Shown here: piece after piece, positions 1 to 10,369 of the stretch
Numbering within the stretch: position 1 is the stretch's first letter
Layout: each line of letters opens with the position of its first letter
Source of the DNA: Ectobius pallidus
Lineage: Eukaryota; Arthropoda; Insecta; Blattodea; Ectobiidae
DNA length: 64,000 nt
NCBI GenBank assembly: GCA_964059195.1
Contig: CAXKWD010000006.1
Span: 135,530,039-135,594,038 of the forward strand
Reading direction: 5' to 3'
Notes under the pieces: generated by a model
The model's input: the letters and a program-made list of their open reading frames with translations, nothing else
What the model was told of the DNA's origin: nothing
Databases searched by the model: none
Position numbers and translations under genes: made by a program

Positions 1-892
1 AGGAATCTGGACAAAATTTATGAAAACCGTGGTAGCTGAAATGTGTAAGAACAGAAGAAAGAGAGGAAACAGCCGCAGTCCCACGAGGAATAATTCCAAA
101 TGCACATAGGCCTTCACAATGCGGGGAATGAACTAGCTTAAGGCAGAGAGTAGGGGAAGAGTCAAAGATAATACAAAGTCTTTAACGGTCCAGCGATAGG
201 CGTGTCGTTCCAGCATAAGAACAGACGAGCTGCCGAACTTAATGTAGCAAGGGCTCGCCTCCAGACAGACGCGGTGGCAGCAACTTTCTTCAGATTATGA
301 CCGAAACCCATTTCCGTTTAAGTCTTGGGAGACGAAGTTTTAATCCCTGATGACGTCATGAGACGTAGTCGCTTGACTTGTTGGGACAGTTCGGTGAGGA
401 AAGTTGTGATATTGACTTGGATTTATGTCATTATGGTAATGCGATTCAGATGGCAGCCCTGTCTCCCTTCTTCTTCCTACATTTACCTAATGTACACCAG
501 CTCTCTTAATCTTGTAACTGCTGCCACCTCAAAAACTTTCACACATAAATACTTCCAAAGTCCTTAAAATATATCCAGTTGATGGAAGTGCATTAAACTA
601 GAAAAACTGTTTACGATCCGTAAAATTTAATATACCGACACAGAGTAATATTTCCTTAATTTGATATCCTAGCATGGAGTATACGGTTGTGTAAGCAATA
701 TTTTTCAAAGAGCGCATAACTCTTATAGAGTCTGATAACTTTCAGTATAATGGTGTAAACATATATCTCAAATGAAAAAAAAAATGGCATTTCAGCGTTA
801 CTTCGCAGTTTATTTGGTAAAATATCGCACAGAAATAAAATTGTTTTATTCCGCTAGTAAATAAACTTAAAGTTCATAACACTTTATAAATT
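1..892. other. unassigned non-coding stretch
   Basis: No gene or repeat was recognised. Bases 1-300 are somewhat richer in G and C than the rest, but all frames are interrupted and there is no tRNA-like or transposon-like motif. The open frame at 325-567 has no recognisable domain and ends in low-complexity residues, so I treat it as chance. Confidence 0.5.
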
Positions 893-1135
893 CTTAACGT
901 TCGGTATGGATGGGCAATAATTCCCATAAGCTTTCGCCAGCTCCCTGGTGCATTCTCTGACATTCCTTCCTCGAAGAACTGCCCTTTTGACGTAAGAACG
1001 ATATTCACATCTTGCCATATCCAATCTGCACGGCTCAGAATTACAATTTCCTGTTTGTATATAACAGTATGCCATACTACCATCAAATGGTGTGTCCACA
1101 TATTACAGATGCCACATTCTCCAGTGGCATACAAA
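893..1135 (+). repeat. dispersed repeat family R1, copy 1
   Basis: This segment is related to 41110-41480 and 47235-47600, all in the same orientation. Shared landmarks in order are a GGGNAATAATTCCCA-like block, CAGCTCCCTGGTG or CTCCCTGTGGTATTC, CTCTGGCATT or TCTGACATTCC, GACGTAAGAA(C/T)G, CACATCTTGCCATATCCA and TCTGCACGGC. The copies differ at many positions and carry indels, so the family is old. No coding frame is conserved among them. Class unknown: no TIR, tRNA-like head or poly-A tail is visible. Confidence 0.6.
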
Positions 1136-1157
1136 TCTTATGGTATTTCTATTTAGG

Positions 1158-1269
1158 ATGGCTTCTCGGGTTATCAGCTGTCTCAATATTATTAAATTCT
1201 TCAACGAGTGATGATGACTGAAAGCTTGAATTTAATAATATTGACATGGCTGATAACCTGAGAAGCCAT
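1158..1269. repeat. 42-bp inverted repeat (hairpin)
   Basis: Arms 1158-1199 and 1228-1269 are reverse complements at 38 of 42 positions with a 28-base spacer. They begin ATGGCTTCTC and end TATTATTAAATTC. It directly follows the R1 copy. It could be a small fold-back MITE or the end of a larger element; no target duplication was found. Confidence 0.65.
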
Positions 1270-2843
1270 ATAATCAGCGCCGTGAAAGCTTCAAATCTTA
1301 CGTTGCAGTATTTATTTATTTAGCATTTACCTCATAAATGCCGTTATTTACTGCTATAAAATTATTACTATACCATGAAGTCCTCCCGGGAGGGTAATAA
1401 TTTGGAATAAGAATACTTGTCAATTTATGTGTTGCTATGTGAGCGAGCTTCAGACTATGAGACAGCCAAACAGATATGAAAACTGAAACTGACAGATGAA
1501 GTTACTATTCCATCCGAAATTTATAATTGTCTGATTTTTTAAACTTCAGAGATCACTCAGGTGAACTCTCTTATAAACCGGTGGCCTTGCAGTGCAAGAA
1601 CTTATCATCGGTTCGCAAAATACCCATCTTCCATGTTTAATAATTATGGCTCGGAAGTTAATGAAAAGTTATCTTTTTTTCTGAAACTTCACAGACAATG
1701 TAGACAAATTACTTTTATTTGGGTTTTTTTAAATTTAATTCTTTACTGGTCATTTTTTAGGAATTTTTCATTTTTTAATTGCAGTTTTCCCTATTTTGTC
1801 TTAAGAATGGACTTTCCAACCTTACAAAGCGATCTCATACAGACAATGTAAAATCGATAAAATCCAGCAAGGTAAAAATTTTTATATTGATCTATTTGTG
1901 AAAGATTTTTTGCCAGGTACATTGACAATTTCAACTATGCATCCAGACATCAATCGACGTAGAATTTTCTTTCGATGTACAGAACTGTTGTTTAGAACTA
2001 CCGAATATACTTCAAGTTCAAACACTTAGATTAGAATGACTATGGTTCTTTACTGCAATGCTGATAAGGTATATCTACTTTTTTACATACCTCCAGACAG
2101 TTAAATGCATATTTATTTGGTATTCTTATTGTCAGGGAAAAATTACAACATTAATAAATATAGTAAATATAACAATAGTAATAGATAACATAATAATATA
2201 AGTAGTAACTGAATATAAAACACTTAAATATTTTCCTTTATTTATTATTATACTACTGTATATTCTCTTTTTAAAATACATATTTAGAAATAATGTCTTT
2301 TATAATTTTTCATGTCGTATTTTCTTAAATTTAAGGTCATATTATTGGTCTTTTTTCAGGCATTTTAGGTCATCAACTTCTGACACCTAATATAATGTTT
2401 GCTGAACAGACAGACACACGTGCATGATTCATTTCCGATTTAGCATAGCGAATGATGTAGATTACAATACAAAACCCTAAATCAATGACGATATTAATGG
2501 TAGGAAGTTTAGGTCGCTCATTGATCCTCCATGATATATTATCATCACGTTCAAATCCTTTCATTACAGCCATTAAAATGATTGATCAACATTTTCCTTA
2601 AAAATGAAATGTAGGTCTTACCCGAACCGTTCCCCAGTTGTAATTCCAACCGATGCCCTGGATCGTTTGTATTCGCTGACTTTGATTTATGCAAGAGACG
2701 TGAATTTTGATTTGGGAAATCTAGTTCTTCACGAGTTTAATTACTTTTCAAACTTCGCACTATTATGTGATTGTTTCATCTACCATTCCTAGTGCAGTTA
2801 CCATTTTTATCTTTCTTTTTCTGTCATGTTTTATAATTATCAT
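1270..2843. other. unassigned AT-rich stretch
   Basis: No gene recognised. Near 2333-2385 there are two AGGTCAT motifs and a TTTTAGGTCATC block. These resemble, in reverse complement, the ATGACCTAAAA motifs repeated inside the hAT element at 55312-55965, so a small relic of that family is possible. The rest is unique-looking AT-rich DNA. Confidence 0.4.
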
Positions 2844-2903
2844 AATAGCTATTTATGTATCAAGTACGCAAAATAAAGCTTTAGCGGACGAATCTAGTAT
2901 TGC
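2844..2903 (+). repeat. 60-bp segment shared with the SINE at 15640-15882
   Basis: About 60 bases, from AATAGCTATTTAT to CTAGTATTGC, recur in reverse complement at 15823-15882 with few differences. They contain TTTAGCGGACGAATCTAGTA. In the second copy this block adjoins a tRNA-like SINE body; here the following bases differ. A 64-codon open frame (2767-2961) runs through it, with a hydrophobic stretch followed by an acidic tail, but the repeat identity argues against a gene. Confidence 0.6.
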
Positions 2904-2969
2904 GGCCGAGGCGAAAGCCGAGGTTGAAATACTGGATGAGTCTACTAAAGTTTATGTGTAGGCCTACAT

Positions 2970-4239
2970 GGTGCATACAATAGTTTTTAGTAAAATTTCT
3001 GTAATTTTACTACTAATGAGCTCAGTTTTTCACTCATTTTCAATGAGTCTGCGTAAAGAAAGCAAGTAATACAAGTTTGAATTTTGATAGTGAATATAAT
3101 TTTTTTAGGAATTTCCCCTTCATTGTGCATGTTTGGTCATTTCATGGTGCATGAATGCATGCATATTGTAAGATATGATAATGCAAGTAAATCTTTAACG
3201 CAGCAATTAACATTTTTAACAATATTTTTACCACAATGACAAACTGTTTTTTAGGGAATGTGTTTGAATAAAACTCTAGACATTTTTTATATACTAGCTG
3301 ACGAACCTAACAAAGATATAATTTGTTTAAAAAGGGGGATAAGACATATAGGCCTACCATCTTATGAACTAACAGAACTTTAAGGCTGTTTTTTTAAGTT
3401 TGGTAAATAATAATTTGTTTATTTTTATAGATCCATTAACAACTGTGTTTTTTAAACTCTCTTAAAGTTTTATACTTAGCTATAAAAACATAACAAACAA
3501 CATAGGTCTATTAGCAAAAAATAACATATATTGTAAATCATAAACTGTATCTCTCTAAAAAGAAAATACAACCTGTAATATTGGCAGCTACTAATTTTTT
3601 CTTGAAGAGTATCAAAATAAAAGAATATATTGAGGGTATAAGGAGGTCTTTTTATCTAGTAAAATTACTGTCTTTATTCATTAACATTACTATCGAAAAA
3701 GAAAAGTGAATAAACCATTTAATTCCTATGTTTTATAGTAAGCCATGTTTGAGACGGGTATGTTCTCTAATTCCGTTTTCACGGATGCTATTTGAAATTC
3801 TATCTGGTGTGTAATAGAAGCGTTCTCTGCGATTGAGTTTAGTAAATCCGAAGATATACATTGCTGCTGGAAGCAGCGATGTGGCGCATTAAGGAAGAAG
3901 AGCTTTATCCCTGGGAGAGGAGAGATTCAGAGTCTCATTTGCCACCTTCAGATCTCTTGATCTATAGGAACTATAAATGATGAAATCCTCAAATTTGTAA
4001 ACATGTGTGTAAACGCAAGTTCTTAGAAACATAAGTCATACTGAGAGTCTTGTATATTATTCTGTTTATAAAGAGCGCCAACAATAATTTTGGATCGGTT
4101 GGAAAGGGCAATAGGGTTTTCGCATCTACCTATTTTATACAATTTGTAGTCAATAAATTTAAGTTAAGAATTAAAAACTACTTAAGTACCAATAATCAAA
4201 TCTTATAACTTTTTCTTTCGTTTGTTTCATCTTAATTTC
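2970..4239. other. unassigned AT-rich stretch
   Basis: No gene seen. It contains ACTAGCTGACGAACC near 3294, which resembles the reverse-complemented ends of some insect Helitron-like elements, but there is no hairpin to support that. Two TAGGCCTA palindromes lie at 2959 and 3349. Confidence 0.35.
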
Positions 4240-4480
4240 ATGATGACGAACTTCTTAACCTGTACTGTTCACCGAATATAGTAAGTATAATTAAACCACG
4301 AAGGATGAAATGGGCTAGAAATTTTGCGCGCATGGGGAGTAAAGATATATTATATGTATACTGACTAGGAAACCCGAAGGGAAAAAATACTTGTAAGATC
4401 TAAACGTGGGTGGGAGGACAATATTAGAATAGATTTATGGGAAGTAGGATTTGCGAAGAAATTGTAGGAGTTAACACAGA
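4240..4480 (+). pseudogene. LINE 3' fragment, RTE/CFDP2-like ORF2 C-terminus (copy 1)
   Basis: Reading from about 4244 gives DDELLNLYCSPNIV, then IIKPRRMKWARNFARMG. This matches the conserved LYSSPNIIR..KSRRMRWAGHVARMG block near the C-terminus of a common insect non-LTR reverse transcriptase family, and matches the copy at 58455-59390 at DNA level. Downstream DNA keeps similarity to the GKP..RPRRRWEDNI region with stops and frameshifts. It is 5'-truncated, has no catalytic domain, and lacks the TAAG tail of its relatives, so it is dead. Confidence 0.8.
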
Positions 4481-4499
4481 AAATCTTGCCTGTGTCTTT

Positions 4500-5856
4500 A
4501 CTTCCCTATTATTTCTTAATATTGACTAAACTAAATTGACAGTAATGAACTTTTAAATTTATTAAATTTAATGTAGTACAGTTAAATGTAAGGAATACGG
4601 AATTGTTATATATTCCTGTCATTAAGTCAAAAATATTAGTATGTTCATATTTAATTCAAATATGTAAACAATATAATTCTGTCACTTCAAAATGCTCTTT
4701 TGGATTTTGACATATGTTATATATATGGCATATATTATAAGAACAACTGTTGCGCTGCCAACCTTCTACCAATTAAAGTAACAAAATTAAATTAATTTAA
4801 TAAAGTATTATAAGAAATTCTATCAATTAAAGCAGATCTACCATAATATCAAAGAAAACTCTTCTGAATTCTTTCTATGCCATTAATATGAGTTTAATAT
4901 GAGTTTATACCTACTTTTTCTAACGTAAGGTTTGTCCTTGAGATTTAGTTATCTTTGCAAAGGCTAACTTCATGAGAAATTGTCTTCGTTTCATTTGGAA
5001 AGGAATATGGTAGGAGACAGGCGATGCTCTTCTTGCCCAGTTTGCTATGGCAACCGAGTAAGGCCACCTTCAATTAATTTCACAATTGAATACGGTCTAC
5101 ATGTAAACACCAGCGCAAGTATTGTATTAGTTTTAATTCAGGACATTAATTCAGTTCATTAGATATAGATATTTATTAGGACTCCGGTTACAATGTCATC
5201 TATACAGGCTATACGTTTTCATTACTAATCTTGTTTCAATGTTAGCAAGTCTCCACATCGGGGATTTCCAAGCATTATGCACACACGAATCAAAACCTTT
5301 GTAAACGACTGAACGGCTTCGTATAGAACAAGAGTGATTAGAACACAAACACGATGCATCTGTTCACCTCTAATGCGAGATTAACTGATTAACAATTCAG
5401 CACGGTAAATTACATCGCATACTGTGAAAGAAACGATTATTTCATTTTTAACATATTTATAAATAACCTACTGATATAAGTGAAAGTTTATAAATCTTCC
5501 TAAAAATATCAGATCAGTTATTGGCATTTTAAAGATATAATTCTCTATATTGAAATATTACTTGTTGTGAATTATCATTACTGAATCTCAACGTACAGTT
5601 AACCTTATTTCACCTTAAGGGTTTTAGTTTCAGTACAAATTATAGTAATTTACAATTCTTTACAATTTACTTAAGTTAATTCCTAGAGTTACATATTTAC
5701 AATATAGTAAATGCGAATAAAGTTAATTGACAATCAAATGCTAAATATTAAATCAAAGTTTCTTAAAAATACAATATAATCGATACATAACTTCCTGTAG
5801 CAGCATTTCCGATGGAAAATATTTGCATAGGCTGATGAAATTAAATGTTTAACTAG
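4500..5856. other. unassigned AT-rich stretch
   Basis: No gene, RNA or repeat was recognised. The open frame at 4980-5162 has no known motif. Homopolymer and AT-dinucleotide patches are frequent, for example around 4720-4740. Confidence 0.45.
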
Positions 5857-6018
5857 AAAGGTGAAGTCAGACTGAAAAATTCAATGCCATAGCCATGCCA
5901 ACATGTACTGGCATGTTGCCATGGTAGCTTAGTTAGTAAGAGAAGAGGCACATAGAGCCGAAGATCCAGGTTCAAATCCCGGCTATGGCATTGAATTTTT
6001 CAGTCTGACTTCACCTTT
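5857..6018 (+). mobile_element. 38-bp perfect inverted repeat enclosing a tRNA-like SINE head
   Basis: Arms 5857-5894 and 5981-6018 are perfect reverse complements over 38 bases (start AAAGGTGAAGTCAGACTGAA). They are separated by 86 bases. The right arm overlaps the 3' acceptor strand of a tRNA-like sequence. The layout suggests two copies of a SINE head or tail joined head-to-head, or a fold-back element that captured a tRNA-like unit. Confidence 0.75.
5917..5990 (+). repeat. tRNA-like sequence within the inverted repeat
   Basis: A 74-nt near-cloverleaf. The acceptor strands TGCCATG and TATGGCA pair at all seven positions (one G-T). The T arm CCAGG-TTCAAAT-CCCGG pairs at four of five, and the B box GGTTCAAATCC is intact. 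The D arm is poor, so I read it as a pol III promoter-bearing SINE head rather than a working tRNA gene. Confidence 0.65.
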
Positions 6019-6139
6019 CCATCTTAGCCTACACATGGCCAGTGTGAAAGAATTATCATTCTAAATGTTTAACTGTTTAGAATATCTTGTAATTGATGAA
6101 GCAAGCCTATCTCAGACAACAGCTTTTAGTAATTCTCGG

Positions 6140-6638
6140 TTTTTTTTTCGTTAGATGGCAGGCTACCAGTTATGCGGGCTGCAAGGCTTCTCTTGAGTTT
6201 TAACGTCAAACAACGCACATTTAAAAAAAAATACACGAACTGAAGTCAATTTAGCATAACATTAAAATTAACACGAACAGAATTGATTTTATTTTAAATA
6301 TAGCTTGTTTATTAAGTAGCTCCATTTGCTGCTGTCAAGGTTTCAAGATCGTTCCGTGATAGATAATAATAAAAGAGAGTATTAATTTATATTCAATAAA
6401 CTGAAAGTCATAAGAAATTTACCCATCCAGTAGATTAAATAATTTATTAATTAATTGATTAAGAACTATACTAGGATCTTTATTAATTCCATCTACACCA
6501 GTGTTGTAATGAAAATCTGTACCGTAATGGATATCATTGTGATACCGTTACGTCACATGTAAAATGCGTATTATAGTACGGTCGAACAAAAAGCAAAAAA
6601 ATTATATTATATTGCATCGCCATCAGTTGCGAATTGCT
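6140..6638 (+). repeat. dispersed repeat family R2, copy A
   Basis: Homologous to 9760-10170 in the same orientation. Shared blocks include GTGGCAG or ATGGCAG, CAATTTAG(C/T)ATAA, ATTAAAATTAAC, GATTTTATTTTAA, CTTCAAGATCG, ACACCAGTGTT and GATACCGTTAC. Copy A carries about 130 extra bases (6355-6490) absent from copy B. No coding potential or terminal structure is visible, so the class is unknown. Confidence 0.65.
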
Positions 6639-6642
6639 TATA

Positions 6643-7176
6643 CAAGGCGTAAAACAATTCCGTATACAAACTTGGAGAGTTTGTAGAGGAGATAAAATGA
6701 AACTTTTATTTTTTTTTATGTGACAAAGATCTGACAGGTTCTCAGTTTCCCCGCTAGGGGCCCTTAAAAGGTTTGGCAGTGGATGGTGTGACTGTATTCA
6801 ACCTGCCGTGTGATGAATGTTTTACAGATTTTGTTGAAAATGTCGTCCGTTTACATTAATTACACAGCTGGCATCTGCGTGCAAATGATTGTCTCACACG
6901 CTCAAAACAACCAGGTGTTTCAGGAATAATCGCTGCAGCTTCAGCCTCAAGGGCAACCAGCTCTTCTGGAGTATCTATTGGTGTTTCGTACACCAAACGC
7001 TTCATCTCCCCCCCCCAAAAAAAAAGAAATCCATAGGACTGATATCAGGAGAACGTGGTGGTCACTGTACTGGCCCACCCCTCCCAATCCAACGATTTGT
7101 TACATAAAAAAAAGTGTTTCATTTCATCTCCTCTACAAACCCTCCAGGTTTGAATACGGAATTATTTTACACCCTG
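6643..7176. mobile_element. DNA transposon with long TIRs and TATA flanks
   Basis: The right end reads CAGGGTGTAAAATAATTCCG in reverse complement. The left end is CAAGGCGTAAAACAATTCCG. Similarity continues for about 65 bases through GAGGAGAT(A/G)AAATGAAAC. TATA stands on both outer sides (6639-6642, 7177-7180), fitting a TA-type target duplication. The interior holds an antisense transposase remnant. The end sequence and flanks resemble the element at 51746-52362. Most likely Tc1/mariner superfamily in the broad sense. Confidence 0.75.
6757..7106 (-). pseudogene. transposase C-terminal remnant (DDE, Tc1/mariner-like)
   Basis: Read on the minus strand from 7106 it gives NRWIGRGGPVQ, a stop, then PPRSPDISPMDF. 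That matches the conserved WIGRGGPVxWPPRSPDLSPLDFFLWG block holding the second catalytic Asp of insect Tc1/mariner-type transposases. After damage at the C-run/A-run (7011-7026) it resumes as MKRLVYETPIDTPEELVALE, then CFERVRQSFARRCQ. The catalytic N-terminal half is missing and there are frameshifts. It lies wholly inside the TIR element. Confidence 0.75.
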
Positions 7177-7700
7177 TATAGTATTCAGTTTTCCTTAATT
7201 CCAGATAATGATCCTAAAAATCAGAGTGCATTAGAGCGCAGGTACTGCATCGGAACGCTTATTAGCAGATTTTTTCTTTGTAAGTAACATGCGAGGATGA
7301 TCTAGTATTCACTGAAGCCAGAATATTAGGATGTAGAGAGAGACAAATCTGTTTAATTGGCATACTGACGAATAAGCTTAATGGATTCGTAACCATACTG
7401 ACCAATGGGGCTAATTGCCTTGCACGCAACTCTCCGTGTCTTTATTCCGATCCGTGTCCATCGATTTATTAGCGATCCCATCATCCTGTAATGTTAACTA
7501 ATTTCCCAGACACTTAGTCCGCTAATGCTCTTGCTGACTACTTCATCAGCTTAGTTTCAGCATGACAACTTTATCCAGAGCTCACAGAATTATGAGCTTC
7601 TCCATAAGTTCAGTAGTGCTCCTGTTTCGTTCTAGGTGTGGTACGATTACGGCCTTTATTGCAAAAAGTCTTATGTGAAACTCATTTCTTCTGAGAATAA

Positions 7701-7755
7701 TGTAATGTCCAACAGAGACAATAATCTGTGGTTCATGAAAGCTTATATATCTATC
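7701..7755 (+). repeat. 55-bp direct repeat, unit 1
   Basis: Identical to 8015-8069 over all 55 bases (starts TGTAATGTCCAACAGAGACA). The two units are 314 bases apart and bracket a tRNA-derived SINE. Perfect identity in otherwise decayed DNA implies a recent duplication. The length is too great for a normal SINE target duplication, so a 314-bp segmental tandem duplication with later divergence, or gene conversion, is more likely. Confidence 0.9.
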
Positions 7756-7865
7756 TTGAATGTTAACTGTACAATAACAGTGGGAGCCCGGTCACAAAAA
7801 TCACTAATTAGTGTGCCTCACAGTACTGCATATGACATAACTTGTCTGTCTGTGAGGTAGACCAT

Positions 7866-8008
7866 TAGGGCAATCAGTCAGAGGAGAGAGGTTCCATCTG
7901 GCGCTGTGAATTGAACTCCGGCTTAGCTCAGTTGGTAGAGCATTGGCGCGAATAGCCAAAGGTCCTGGGTTCAAGTCCCAGTGTCGGAGGAATTTTTCTC
8001 CTATAATA
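7866..8008 (+). mobile_element. tRNA-derived SINE, family S1, copy 1
   Basis: This unit is shared with 37110-37226 (opposite strand). The common part runs from TAGGGCAATCAGTCA through GGAGAGAGGTTC, a CTGTGAATTGAACTC leader, the tRNA-like head, then GAATTTTTCTCCTA. Both pol III boxes are present in this copy: TAGCTCAGTTGG and GGTTCAAGTCC. Confidence 0.75.
7917..7989 (+). repeat. tRNA-like cloverleaf in SINE S1 (nominal anticodon GAA)
   Basis: A 73-nt cloverleaf. Acceptor stem pairs at six of seven. The D stem GCTC/GAGC, anticodon stem TTGGC/GCCAA and T stem CTGGG/CCCAG are all perfect, with T loop TTCAAGT. The anticodon loop is GCGAATA: it has C instead of the near-universal T at position 33 and T instead of a purine at 37, which argues against a working tRNA and for a SINE head. 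A tRNA scan would probably report it at a low-to-middling score. Confidence 0.7.
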
Positions 8009-8014
8009 TTCTCG

Positions 8015-8069
8015 TGTAATGTCCAACAGAGACAATAATCTGTGGTTCATGAAAGCTTATATATCTATC
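8015..8069 (+). repeat. 55-bp direct repeat, unit 2
   Basis: Exact copy of 7701-7755. It starts about seven bases after the SINE body ends. Confidence 0.9.
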
Positions 8070-9674
8070 ATTTCTTCTGCCCAAATAGAAGTGTTTCTTC
8101 TTAGTATAATATATTATAGGTCTATTGCATGGCATTCTCTTTTTGTATTATATTGTTGATGTAAAAATGGAGAGAATCTCGTTGCATCGCATCGCATCCC
8201 CGAAGGTTACACAACCCGAATGAAATCTGATTAATGCATTCACTTAACTTTCTTCATCATACGCATGGGCAATACGCCCATCTCACTTCTTATTCTGATA
8301 AAGAATAAGAGGATACATTGCCAAGAGCGCGTAATCTATTGTTTCAACCTGATGCAATGCTTTATTGACTTACAGTGTGTAGGTTATAACTATTCTTCGG
8401 AGAATTTTTACGAAACATTTATCAAATAACAATTTTAGCTCTTGGTTTAAGCATTTTAGTTTAACATTTAAACAAAATCGTTAGGCCCGTTTTCGAGAAC
8501 ATCGCGGAAAACAAAATGTTCTTAATGTAAAGTGGCATTAAAAGTAAAGTAAAGTCATCTCCAATCATCATATCAGAAGGAACCCAAATACAAAATTTTT
8601 GTTTTCATATGAGTTTTCGTTCTGGAGCTAGCCTGCTCACAGACACACACACAAATGCACAAATGCACATGTTTATGATAAAAGTATTACTTGGATTCAG
8701 GGGACATCAAAAATGTATTAATTTTAAAAACTCAACTTAGAATTTAGGGATCTAACACAATAGCCTACGTCCTCTACCTATAATACGTAGAGACGGACAG
8801 AGAATTAAGAAATTAAAAACTTACCGTTTGTGTTTATGTTTCAGATGTCAGTTTTTAGTTTCATAAATTTATAGTTGTGATACGTCACAATTTTTACAGA
8901 TTTGAACATTCAAGGTTTTTTTTTCGTAAGTAGGCCTATCGCCATAAAATGGAGGTAACAAAAAGCAAACTGTTTAACTAAGGAAAAATGTATATAGAAG
9001 AAGAGAAAGAAGAGTTTACGAGACACGTTTAAATTGCATAAATTGAAGAGAAAGTTAACTCAATGAAATGTTAATTCACAGCACGGCAGGCTATCTCTTT
9101 GTTCCCTAAAATTTCATAATCCCTAGAATTATTTTCATTTTAAAGGAAAACTGTATCACGTATAGCAGAGATTCGACCACATACAGAGAGGCAAATTTTA
9201 ATTTCCATATGGATGAGTTATTACAAAACTTGAAGGACTCAGTCTTGACTGCAGAAAGTATCGACTGATATTTTAAATTACTTCATCACAAACGGTGAAG
9301 TTTATAAATGAAGGCCAACAATTTTCATATTGAAATAATTAGGTTGAATGCTTCTGTATCTGTTACACTCCTTCCCGGGTAGATAAAAGGAATAGAGTTA
9401 ATGAAAAAAAATTCTACTGTAGTTTTATTTTAAAGGTCGATTAAAATTTTATTTTAATGCGATCATTCACATTAATCATGTATTAGTCAACAGATTATTG
9501 TCTAACATATTGCCTTAGTAAATGCGTGCCACTTATTCAAGCTATGTATTTAGTTTATTATTATTATTATTATTTTTTTTTTTTTTTGTTTTTCATGTAA
9601 TATTTCACAGAAATATACATTCTGGGATTAACAGCTTTCACGGGACAGTTTTCCAAGTGAAGGCTGGTGGTACA

Positions 9675-9675
<1 letters not shown>
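8070..9675. other. unassigned stretch with minor simple repeats
   Basis: No gene recognised. It holds a short CA-rich patch near 8640-8670, one TAGGCCTA at 8931 and an ATT/poly-T tract at 9557-9587. The open frame at 9522-9758 is an artefact of that tract and the following ATT array. Confidence 0.45.

Positions 9676-9738
<63 letters not shown>
9676..9738 (+). repeat. (ATT)n microsatellite
   Basis: About 21 perfect ATT units. In translation it gives a run of tyrosines, which is not a protein signal. Confidence 0.97.
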
Positions 9739-9740
<2 letters not shown>

Positions 9741-9759
9741 TTGAGTGTCACCTGTTAGT

Positions 9760-10170
9760 AAGTTCTCGTCGTTCTAATCGTTTGCAATAGGTGGCAGCTG
9801 ATTGCTTGCTGTCAGTCGAAGCTTCTTCTTGGCCGTTTTAACTTGAATCCAACGGACTTGAACAATTCGGAATGAACTCAATTTAGTATAATATTAAAAT
9901 TAACATGAACATAATCGATTTTATTTTAAGTACAGGTTGTTTATTATGCAGTTTCCTTGCTGCTTTCAAGGCTTCAAGATCGCTCCGTGTTCGATTTTAA
10001 TCGATAACACACCAGTGTTCTTATGGAAACCTGTAATTTATTGTAGCCTATTTCATGAAGATACCGTTACTATAAGTAAATCATAGTATGATCAAACAAA
10101 AAATATATTTTATAATTATTTGTGCAAGTACCTACAATGTGAGAATTCACAATTTTGAAATTCTCATCAG
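9760..10170 (+). repeat. dispersed repeat family R2, copy B
   Basis: Second copy of the family at 6140-6638, same orientation and about 3.5 kb away. The order of shared blocks is kept, but it lacks the 130-base insertion seen in copy A. The copies are clearly diverged. Confidence 0.65.
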
Positions 10171-10294
10171 AACTTATATTCTGGAATTATTACATTACCA
10201 CACATTTAGATATCGTTCTGTGGTTCTGGTTTATTGATTCAACAGTTATTCTGAAATTTGCTTAATTTGCTTTCAACCGGAAGTGATAAGTAAA

Positions 10295-10365
10295 ATGGAA
10301 GGTGAAAAAGAACTCGACGCCAATAAGGATGATACATGTTATGATAAACAGAAAACAACGATAAG
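10295..10365 (+). CDS. candidate first coding exon (speculative)
   Basis: ATG in a good context (AAAATGG) opens 23 hydrophilic codons, MEGEKELDANKDDTCYD and so on. It runs to AAG|GTAATT, which fits a 5' splice site in phase 2; without splicing a stop follows at once. Twenty bases before the ATG is ACCGGAAGTG, the core recognised by ETS-family factors and common near TATA-less promoters. No downstream exon could be identified in this window, and the peptide matches nothing I know. Short open frames arise by chance, so this is only a lead. Confidence 0.15.
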
Positions 10366-10369
10366 GTAA

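Noticed and set aside
2767..2961. 64-codon frame with a membrane-like segment and acidic tail, resembling a small secreted or membrane protein
   Set aside because: Sixty bases of it recur in a SINE-like repeat at 15823-15882 on the other strand, so it is repeat sequence.
7917..7989. True nuclear tRNA gene (anticodon GAA)
   Set aside because: The cloverleaf is good, but position 33 is C, position 37 is T, and the sequence sits inside a repeat with a second copy at 37110-37226.
9522..9758. Open frame with a long tyrosine run
   Set aside because: It is a translation of the (ATT)n array and a poly-T tract.
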